NCBI GenBank assembly: GCA_964648465.1
Contig: CAZYMU010000050.1
Location: 1 to 13,062 of the forward strand
Source of the DNA: Aminicenans sp964648465
Lineage (GTDB): Bacteria > Acidobacteriota > Aminicenantia > Aminicenantales > Aminicenantaceae
Direction of reading: 5' to 3'
Length of the DNA: 13,062 nucleotides
Of this stretch, positions 1 through 5,259 are shown one piece after another. Made by a program: the position numbers and the translations under genes. Below the pieces are notes generated by a model. It saw nothing but the letters and a program-made list of their open reading frames with translations. It was not told where the DNA came from and did no database searches. The first letter of the stretch is position 1; each line of letters starts with the position of its first letter.

Positions 1-205
1 AATAAAATGCTTATTTTAATGCCAGTTATGACACAGCCTGAGATGCGGTAAGATCAGCTCGCCTGTAAGGTAAAGAATGCCGATATTTAGAAAAATAAGT
101 ACATTGAAAAAAAGTTGAATGTTATGCTGAAGGAAAAATTAACCTAACTGCAGATATAATGGAAAATAAATATTGGTGTCGGCATTCTTTATGAATAACC
201 CACGT
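1..205 (-). repeat. Divergent copy (C) of the structured repeat family, truncated by the window edge
   Basis: Read on the minus strand this begins at 205 with ACGTGGGTTATTCATAAA, the same left end as the copy at 7858. It then has an inverted repeat, TAAAGAATGCCGA (71-83) against TCGGCATTCTTTA (179-191), 13 bp and perfect. After the second arm comes the block AGGCGAGCTGATCTTACCGC (within 41-66, minus strand), nearly the same as in the 257-bp copies. The stem corresponds in position to the 15-bp stem of those copies but differs at three places, with both arms changed to keep pairing. The bases between the arms are unlike the other copies although the spacing is similar. Similarity is lost at about 41, so the right end is either different or outside the window. 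No gene is visible in 1-211. Confidence 0.7.
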
Positions 206-211
206 AAAGAA

Positions 212-298
212 CGGAGGGAGAGGGATTCGAACCCCCGTCACGATTGCTCGTGAAGCGATTTTCAAGACCGCCGCCTTCAACCACTCGGCCATCCCTCC
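212..298 (-). tRNA. tRNA-Ser(UGA)
   Basis: The minus strand folds as a class II tRNA of 87 nt. The acceptor stem GGAGGGA/TCCCTCC closes it, with discriminator G at 212. The D arm holds GGCCGAGTGGTTGAAGGC, and the anticodon loop CTTGAAA gives anticodon UGA (bases 262-264 on the plus strand). A long variable arm (CTTCACGAGCAATCGTGACG region) follows, then a T arm with GGTTCGAATCC. The long variable arm and the UGA anticodon identify a serine acceptor reading UCA and probably other UCN codons. CCA is not encoded: the bases after the discriminator are TTC. It lies 41 bp downstream of serS on the same strand, so the two may be co-transcribed. The 3' end is only 6 bp from repeat copy C. Confidence 0.97.
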
Positions 299-339
299 GT
301 ACAAATCCTACAGAAAGCGATATTTTATCATTTTCGATA

Positions 340-1611
340 TTATATGGATATTCTTTCCAATCCATGCATATAAGGACGCAAAACTTCAGGGACGGTCACA
401 GAACCATCCTTCTGCTGGTAAACTTCCAGGATAGCACTGACAGTCCTTCCTAATGCTACACCTGAACCATTTAGAGTATGGACAAATTCGGGTTTTGACT
501 TAGGGTTCCTTCGAAAACGAATATTTGCCCTTCTCGCCTGGAAACTTTCGCAGTTTGTACATGAAGATATTTCAATATAGCTGTTTCGATGAGGCATCCA
601 AAGTTCCAAATCATATGTCTTGGCTCCTGCAAATCCTAAATCCGCTGTACATAAAACTACTACCTTGTAATGCAAGCCCAATTTTTGCAGCACATCTCCT
701 GCATCTTCGACCAGTTTTTCCAGTTCCTTGTAAGAGTTTTCAGGCAAAGTAAAACTCACAAGTTCGACCTTGTTAAACTGATGCTGGCGGATAAGTCCCC
801 TTATATCTTTCCCATAAGATCCAGCCTCACGCCTGAAACATGGCGTATATGCTACAAATCTCTTCGGGAGAAGGTCCGCATCAAGTATCTCTTCCCTATA
901 AAAATTTACCAGAGGAACTTCCGCAGTAGGAATCATGTACCATGGATGGCTTCTTAGTTTAAAAAGGTCATCTTCAAATTTTGGTAAATTTCCAGTCCCG
1001 ATCAAACTTGCCTTATTTGCAATGAATGGAGGAAGGATTTCCTTGTATCCTTTTTCAATATGAATATCGAGCATAAAGTTGATCAGTGCCCTCTCAAGCA
1101 TAGCCCCTGCTCCAAGATAAACTGCAAATCTTGCACCTACAATTTTCGATGCCCTATCAAAATCAAGGATGCCAAGTCTCTTTCCAACTTCCCAATGGGG
1201 TTTTACAGAAAATGAAAATTTTGGCTTCCGACCAAAGCTAGCAACTTCTAAATTATCGTCTGAAGAATGACCCTCAGGAACAGATTCATGAGGGATATTA
1301 GGAACAGCAAGAAGAATTTTCTTTAACTTCTCTTCAATCTTTTTAAATTTTTCCTCACCCTTCTTCGCCTCATCGGAAACTTTTTTCATCTGCAAAATAA
1401 TAGAAGATGCATCTTTCCCCTCTTTTTTCATCTGACCGATTAGTTTAGAAGCTTTATTCAGTTCAGCATGAAGTATTTCTATTTCCTGCAAACATCCTTT
1501 ATTTTCCTGAGAAAGCTTAATAAACTTATCGAGGCTGATTTTTATTCCCCTGGATGCTATCTTTTTCAAGACAAGATCTGGATTGTCCTGAACAAATTTT
1601 GAATCTAACAT
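340..1611 (-). CDS. serS: Seryl-tRNA synthetase
   Basis: This 423-aa class II aminoacyl-tRNA synthetase charges tRNA-Ser with serine in the cytoplasm, and its length is normal for the family. Residues 1 to about 105 form the long antiparallel coiled-coil arm that grips the long variable arm of tRNA-Ser (many Lys and Glu, heptad-like). The catalytic core follows: TAEVPL in the serine-binding region, motif 2 with FRREAGSYGKDIRGLIRQHQ from residue 259, and motif 3 with GSGVALGRT whose Arg is residue 389. The start ATG (1609-1611) has no Shine-Dalgarno. A TATAAT lies so close upstream that the mRNA may be leaderless. It is divergent from the cobO-like gene and is followed on the same strand by tRNA-Ser(UGA), its own substrate. 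Confidence 0.97.
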   Translation of the reverse strand: MLDSKFVQDNPDLVLKKIASRGIKISLDKFIKLSQENKGCLQEIEILHAELNKASKLIGQMKKEGKDASSIILQMKKVSDEAKKGEEKFKKIEEKLKKILLAVPNIPHESVPEGHSSDDNLEVASFGRKPKFSFSVKPHWEVGKRLGILDFDRASKIVGARFAVYLGAGAMLERALINFMLDIHIEKGYKEILPPFIANKASLIGTGNLPKFEDDLFKLRSHPWYMIPTAEVPLVNFYREEILDADLLPKRFVAYTPCFRREAGSYGKDIRGLIRQHQFNKVELVSFTLPENSYKELEKLVEDAGDVLQKLGLHYKVVVLCTADLGFAGAKTYDLELWMPHRNSYIEISSCTNCESFQARRANIRFRRNPKSKPEFVHTLNGSGVALGRTVSAILEVYQQKDGSVTVPEVLRPYMHGLERISI

Positions 1612-1618
1612 GGGGATG

Positions 1619-1647
1619 ATTATAACATAAGTCTCAATCTTTGAAAA
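1619..1647 (-). promoter_or_regulatory. Candidate serS promoter
   Basis: On the minus strand there is a perfect -10 box TATAAT (1619-1624) and, 17 bp upstream, TTTTCA (1642-1647), a 4/6 match to the -35 consensus. The predicted transcription start is near 1612, one base before the serS ATG, which implies a leaderless transcript. The -10 is strong but the -35 is weak. Confidence 0.5.
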
Positions 1648-1655
1648 TTATCATG

Positions 1656-1684
1656 TTGACTCATATAGATGTTTAAAATATAGT
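1656..1684 (+). promoter_or_regulatory. Candidate promoter of the cobO-like operon
   Basis: TTGACT (1656-1661, 5/6 match) and TATAGT (1679-1684, 5/6 match) are separated by exactly 17 bp, a near-consensus sigma-70-type promoter. The expected start is near 1691, only 3 bases before the ATG at 1694. That suggests either a leaderless message or translation from the next ATG at 1742. Confidence 0.65.
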
Positions 1685-1693
1685 TATAAAAGA

Positions 1694-2275
1694 ATGAAAA
1701 AAGCAACCAAAGTACAATTCAGAAAAAAATATTCGAACAAAATGGGAAAAAGTTTCACAGGCTATATCCAGGTCTATACTGGAAACGGCAAGGGCAAGAC
1801 CACAGCCGCTATTGGTCTTGCCATCCGAGCGGCAGGCCACGGCCTCAAGACTTATATAGGCCAGTTTCTAAAAGGGCAGAATTACGGGGAACTTTTTTCT
1901 ATTAAAAAATTAACACCACTGATTACTATCAAGCAGTTTGGAAGAAAGGGTTTTATTGATGTCACAAAGAAGCCTGATGAGGAAGATATCAGGAATGTAA
2001 AAAACGGCTTAAAAAAATCCCTCGAAGCAATGCTCTCCGGAAAATACAGCATCATAGTCCTGGATGAAATCAACATTGCTGTCTATTTCAATCTTATAAC
2101 AGAGAAACAAATTCACGAGTTCCTTGACAAAAAACCAAAAGAAGTAGAAGTCATTCTAACCGGAAGGTATGCACCTGAATCATTCATAAAAAGAGCCGAT
2201 TTAGTCACAGAGATGAAAGAAGTAAAACACTATTATGCCAGCAATGTTCACGCAAGAGATGGCATTGAAAAATAA
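1694..2275 (+). CDS. cobO: Cob(I)alamin/corrinoid adenosyltransferase, CobO/BtuR family
   Basis: Transfers the adenosyl group of ATP to the cobalt of a reduced corrinoid, in cobalamin synthesis or salvage. The 193-aa protein has the family P-loop GNGKGKTT (residues 30-37), followed by AAIGLAIRAAGHG. It also has the conserved LDEINIAV near the middle, LTGRYAP, and the C-terminal VTEMKEVKHYY and ARDGIE, in the usual order. The normal family N terminus begins a few residues before IQVYTGNGKGKTT, so the 16 basic residues before Met17 (ATG at 1742) are extra. Neither ATG has a clear Shine-Dalgarno, and the nearby promoter makes a leaderless start at 1694 possible. It is the first gene of a four-gene rightward run. 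No other cobalamin gene is in the window, so salvage and biosynthesis cannot be told apart. Confidence 0.93.
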   Translation: MKKATKVQFRKKYSNKMGKSFTGYIQVYTGNGKGKTTAAIGLAIRAAGHGLKTYIGQFLKGQNYGELFSIKKLTPLITIKQFGRKGFIDVTKKPDEEDIRNVKNGLKKSLEAMLSGKYSIIVLDEINIAVYFNLITEKQIHEFLDKKPKEVEVILTGRYAPESFIKRADLVTEMKEVKHYYASNVHARDGIEK

Positions 2276-2289
2276 GAGAGATATTTCTA

Positions 2290-2658
2290 ATGGATAAAGA
2301 GAAATTCGAAGGATTTGTCGAAGAAGCACTCTCTAATATTCCCGATAAATTCAAAAGACTTCTGAATAATCTTGCTGTAATTGTAGAATCAAAGGCAGCA
2401 AGAGATGTTTACGACAAAACAGGACTTTCCCGCTTCAGTACAATCCTGGGATTATATCACGGCGTCCCTTATAAAAACCGAGGACCTTTCTATGGAAATC
2501 TTCCCCCTGATGTAATTACTATTTACCAGGAATCTATTGAAAGTTTTTGCTCTACAGAAGAAGAAATAAGAAAGAAAGTCAGGGAAGTAGTTTTCCATGA
2601 AATCGGACACTATTTCGGTTTAAACGAAGAAGAATTGAGGGAAATCGAAAAATTATAA
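2290..2658 (+). CDS. Small zincin-like metallopeptidase family protein
   Basis: A 122-aa cytoplasmic protein with no signal peptide or membrane segment. The zinc-protease signature HEIGH lies at residues 103-107, inside VVFHEIGHYFGLNEEEL, with acidic residues after it. Length, C-terminal placement of the HExxH and the phrase ITIYQESIE resemble the short bacterial 'metallopeptidase family' (Pfam Zincin_1, formerly DUF1025). Substrates of this family are not well known, so no pathway is assigned. The gene starts 14 bp after the cobO stop with a weak purine stretch (agagagat) before the ATG, and is followed 19 bp later by the aldolase gene, so it probably belongs to the same operon. Confidence 0.85.
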   Translation: MDKEKFEGFVEEALSNIPDKFKRLLNNLAVIVESKAARDVYDKTGLSRFSTILGLYHGVPYKNRGPFYGNLPPDVITIYQESIESFCSTEEEIRKKVREVVFHEIGHYFGLNEEELREIEKL

Positions 2659-2665
2659 TAAGTTT

Positions 2666-2670
2666 GGAGG
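2666..2670 (+). promoter_or_regulatory. Shine-Dalgarno site of the aldolase gene
   Basis: GGAGG sits 7 bases before the ATG at 2678. It is much stronger than the sites of the two genes upstream and fixes this start. Confidence 0.8.
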
Positions 2671-2677
2671 CGTAAAC

Positions 2678-3577
2678 ATGAACCTAAGTTTCAAAGGTAT
2701 TTTTGCTCCTTTAACCACCCCTTTTGAAGGCGATAATATTTCTACAGAAAAATTCAGAGAAAATATCTTAAAATACAACAATTTTGATCTGAGCGGTTAT
2801 GTCATTTTAGGCTCCACAGGAGAAAGCATCTATCTTACTGATGAAGAATCAGAGAAGCTAGTCCATACAGCAATAGAAACTGTCTCTTCAGGGAAAAAGA
2901 TCATAGTCGGAACAGCACGAGAATCCACTAAGCTCACCCTCGAATTCACAAACCGCATGGCTGTTCTCGGACCTGATGCAGCTCTGATCCGTACTCCCAG
3001 CTATTTCAAAAACTGTTTGAACCAGGCAACTCTGAAAAACCACTTCTTGACTATTGCAGATAATTCTAAGCTCCCGATTATAATTTACAACATCCCGCAA
3101 AACACAGGCATATATGTAGATCAACAACTCATTCTCGAACTTTCTAAACATCCCAACATAATAGGGATGAAAGACAGTTCTGGAAACCTTTCTTTTCTAG
3201 GAGAGGTTATCACTGACCTTGACCCTAACTTCAATTTTCTGCTCGGTGCCGGAAGCATTCTCTTCCCAGGCCTCATTTATGGTGCAAGCGGTGGGATTAT
3301 CACTCTAGCCGACATTGTCCCTGATCTATGTATTAAACTCTACAACCTATCTATGGAACGAAAATTGGATAAAGCACGCAGGCTTCAACTCGATCTTGTT
3401 CCACTCAACCAGGCCGTCACAAAAACCTTAGGTGTCCCGGCTGCAAAATATGCCCTCAATTTATTAGGCTACTATGGCGGCCAATGCCGCTTACCTCTTC
3501 TTCCTCTTGATGAAAAAGGCAAAAACAGTATAGAGGATATTCTTAATAAACTAAATCTCTTAAGGCCTATCAAATAA
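2678..3577 (+). CDS. DHDPS/NAL-superfamily aldolase, probably 4-hydroxy-2-oxoglutarate aldolase type
   Basis: A 299-aa class I (Schiff base) aldolase of the DapA/N-acetylneuraminate lyase superfamily. The GSTGE loop (residues 45-49) binds the pyruvate carboxylate, Tyr137 in YNIPQNTG is the usual proton relay, and Lys165 in GMKDSSG is the Schiff-base lysine. True DapA normally has Arg in the segment after the tyrosine (YNVPSRTG in E. coli, binding the aspartate-semialdehyde carboxylate). Here that position is Asn142. YNIPQNTG, KHPNIIGMKDSSG, the C-terminal VPLNQAVTKTLGVPAAK and LLGYYGGQCRLPL resemble the eukaryotic HOGA1 enzyme as I remember it. The likely reaction is reversible cleavage of 4-hydroxy-2-oxoglutarate (or a similar 2-keto acid) to pyruvate and glyoxylate. 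The neighbours are not lysine genes, which also argues against DapA. The exact substrate remains inferred. Confidence 0.85.
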   Translation: MNLSFKGIFAPLTTPFEGDNISTEKFRENILKYNNFDLSGYVILGSTGESIYLTDEESEKLVHTAIETVSSGKKIIVGTARESTKLTLEFTNRMAVLGPDAALIRTPSYFKNCLNQATLKNHFLTIADNSKLPIIIYNIPQNTGIYVDQQLILELSKHPNIIGMKDSSGNLSFLGEVITDLDPNFNFLLGAGSILFPGLIYGASGGIITLADIVPDLCIKLYNLSMERKLDKARRLQLDLVPLNQAVTKTLGVPAAKYALNLLGYYGGQCRLPLLPLDEKGKNSIEDILNKLNLLRPIK

Positions 3578-3592
3578 AAAAGAGAATCTATC

Positions 3593-4804
3593 ATGAATAA
3601 AAAAAGTAGAAGGATGTTTCTTAAAAATATTATCCATGGTACTCTCTCAGCTTCCTTAGCCACAAAAGCCCAGCTCTTCGGAAATGAGAAAACCCACCGT
3701 ATAAAAAAAGGCCAGATGTTCTACCGCCGCCTTGGAAGAACAAACCTAAAAATATCAGAAATTTCGCTCGGATCAAGCCCTCTTCCCGAATGGGCTGTCC
3801 TTCTTAAAATTATAGAGAGAGGCGTTAATTATATCGACACATCTCACACATATATGAATGGGAACAGCGAACGGCAAATAGGAACGCTTCTTAAAAATGT
3901 AGGAAGAGATAAGATATACGTAGCAACAAAATTTCACGCCAGGGAAAATTCGAGCGAAGAATCCATCATAAAATCTGTCGAAGGGAGTCTCCAAAGGCTT
4001 AAAACAGATTATATAGATGTTCTTCTCATTCATGGAGCAGAAGAAAAGTATATTACTGACGAGAGAGTGCTTAATGCATTTGAAAAGCTTAAAAAAGAGG
4101 GAAAATACAGGTTTCAAGGCATTTCCTGTCATTCAAATCACAATGAAGTAGTGAAAAAAGCAGTGGAGTGCGGCCGCTATGACATGATTCAGCTTGGATA
4201 CAATGTATTCGACATTCAAAAAACAGAAAAGGAAATAAAAACTTATGCCGATTATTTGGGAGCAAGCGGAATCAGGCACCTCCTCTCACTTGCAAGATCT
4301 AAGGATATAGGAATAATTGCTATGAAAACCCTGAAAATTGGGGGGAAAAGACAAAATCTTGAAAGATATAAAACAGGAGACGCCTCCGTCTTTCAGGCCA
4401 TGCTGAAATGGGTTCTAGAAAATAGGAATGTCTCATCAGTTGTGACTGAAATGCTCACATTCAAACAGATGGAAGAAGACCTTGCAGTTGTAAATCAACC
4501 TTTCTTGCAAAAAGAAAAAAGAAATCTCCTTTGTTATGTTGCAGAAAATTCAAAAAACTACTGCCATTTATGCGGGCTTTGTGAATCATCCTGTCCATTA
4601 AATATTAAAACGACATCTATTCTACGATATCTAGCATATTATGAAAGCTACGGGAAAACAGACTACGCCAAAAGGGCATATTCAAGCTTAGATCCTTCTG
4701 CAACGGCCGCTTCATGCACGGAGTGTGGGCAGTGTGAAAATGTGTGCCCCTATGGAGTAAACATTCGGAAAAGGATACAAGAAGCTCACTTCTTACTGAG
4801 TTAA
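3593..4804 (+). CDS. Tat-signal aldo/keto reductase with two C-terminal 4Fe-4S motifs
   Basis: A 403-aa protein. The N terminus carries a twin-arginine motif S-R-R-M-F-L-K (residues 5-11) followed by a short, weakly hydrophobic stretch, suggesting export of a folded, cofactor-loaded enzyme. The aldo/keto reductase barrel (from FYRRLGRTNLKISEI) has all four catalytic residues: Asp82 and Tyr87 in YIDTSHTY, Lys113 in VATKFH, His147 in LLIHGAEE. The C terminus has two ferredoxin-like clusters, Cys324/327/330/334 (CHLCGLCESSCP) and Cys375/378/381/385 (CTECGQCENVCP). The reductase probably passes electrons between a carbonyl substrate and an electron carrier, but substrate and partner are unknown. 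It is the last gene of the cobO-like run, 15 bp after the aldolase, with only a weak Shine-Dalgarno. Its stop is 2 bp from the 3' end of the convergent SRP RNA. Confidence 0.9.
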   Translation: MNKKSRRMFLKNIIHGTLSASLATKAQLFGNEKTHRIKKGQMFYRRLGRTNLKISEISLGSSPLPEWAVLLKIIERGVNYIDTSHTYMNGNSERQIGTLLKNVGRDKIYVATKFHARENSSEESIIKSVEGSLQRLKTDYIDVLLIHGAEEKYITDERVLNAFEKLKKEGKYRFQGISCHSNHNEVVKKAVECGRYDMIQLGYNVFDIQKTEKEIKTYADYLGASGIRHLLSLARSKDIGIIAMKTLKIGGKRQNLERYKTGDASVFQAMLKWVLENRNVSSVVTEMLTFKQMEEDLAVVNQPFLQKEKRNLLCYVAENSKNYCHLCGLCESSCPLNIKTTSILRYLAYYESYGKTDYAKRAYSSLDPSATAASCTECGQCENVCPYGVNIRKRIQEAHFLLS

Positions 4805-4806
4805 AA

Positions 4807-5079
4807 GACCGTGCACCCCGCTCCGACTCAACTCCCCCTGAGTTATCCAGGCAGTTAGCTCAGGCAAGGCTGTCCTGCAGCACAAGAAACAGATCTGCTA
4901 CCGCTGCTACCTCCCGGTCCTGACGGGATTTACAGAGAGTTCTTTGCACAGGGCCCATACCGTCATCACCACTTACCTGGACACTATTCAGAAAAAGCTA
5001 AGCCTCGACAGGGAATTCAACCCTACTATAGCGGATTGTAGGTGACAGGGCACCGCTAGCTCCCCATCTAGCACGGTCC
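4807..5079 (-). ncRNA. ffs: Signal recognition particle RNA, large bacterial type (with Alu domain)
   Basis: The minus strand gives an RNA of about 270 nt closed by GACCGTGC at the 5' end pairing with GCACGGTC at the 3' end. The 5' Alu-domain part has the conserved TGGGGAGCTAGCGGTGCCC, then TGTCACC and AATCCGCTATAG. The S-domain apical hairpin that binds Ffh is at 4903-4924: GTCAGG, then ACC-GGGA-GG, then TAGCAGC, matching the universal GTCAGG...GGAAGG...AGCAGC signature with a GNRA-type tetraloop. It scaffolds the SRP that delivers signal-peptide proteins to the membrane. The length and Alu domain match the Bacillus/Thermotoga-like form rather than the short 4.5S form. The 3' end runs into TTTT and converges on the reductase gene. 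End positions are accurate to a few bases. Confidence 0.95.
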
Positions 5080-5108
5080 ATCATTTACAAAAGCAGTTTC
5101 TACGTCAA
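5080..5108 (-). promoter_or_regulatory. Candidate SRP RNA promoter
   Basis: On the minus strand TTGACG (5103-5108, 5/6 match) is followed after 17 bp by AATGAT (5080-5085, 4/6 match). An alternative -10, TAAATG, sits at 15-bp spacing. The distance to the RNA 5' end is right. The -35 is convincing, while the -10 position is uncertain. Confidence 0.5.
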
Positions 5109-5194
5109 ATATATTCTACAATGAATCATTTAAAAATAAAATCAGAAAAATCCAAGTTTTATCTTTCATTAAATGCCCATGCCCATATTTTCTC

Positions 5195-5223
5195 TTGACA
5201 GTTAAAACTCCAAGTGATAGAAA
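5195..5223 (+). promoter_or_regulatory. Candidate promoter of the M14 peptidase gene
   Basis: A perfect -35 box TTGACA (5195-5200) is followed after exactly 17 bp by TAGAAA (5218-5223, 4/6 match to TATAAT). The start would be near 5230, giving a leader of about 30 bases that includes the Shine-Dalgarno at 5249. Confidence 0.65.
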
Positions 5224-5248
5224 AATTGTATTCTCTAAAATTTTTTAT

Positions 5249-5254
5249 AGGAGG
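5249..5254 (+). promoter_or_regulatory. Shine-Dalgarno that fixes the TTG start at 5260
   Basis: AGGAGG stands 5 bases before TTG at 5260. There is no ATG or GTG at a suitable distance in this frame, and the codons that follow encode a complete signal peptide, so TTG is the start codon. Confidence 0.85.
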
Positions 5255-5259
5255 CATCA

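Noticed and set aside
122..304. 60-aa minus-strand reading frame over the tRNA
   Set aside because: It reads through the tRNA-Ser gene and part of repeat copy C. The apparent protein is translated tRNA sequence.
2888..3151. Minus-strand frame of 87 aa opposite the aldolase gene
   Set aside because: It lies wholly inside a well-conserved gene on the other strand, and has no family-like motifs or ribosome binding site.
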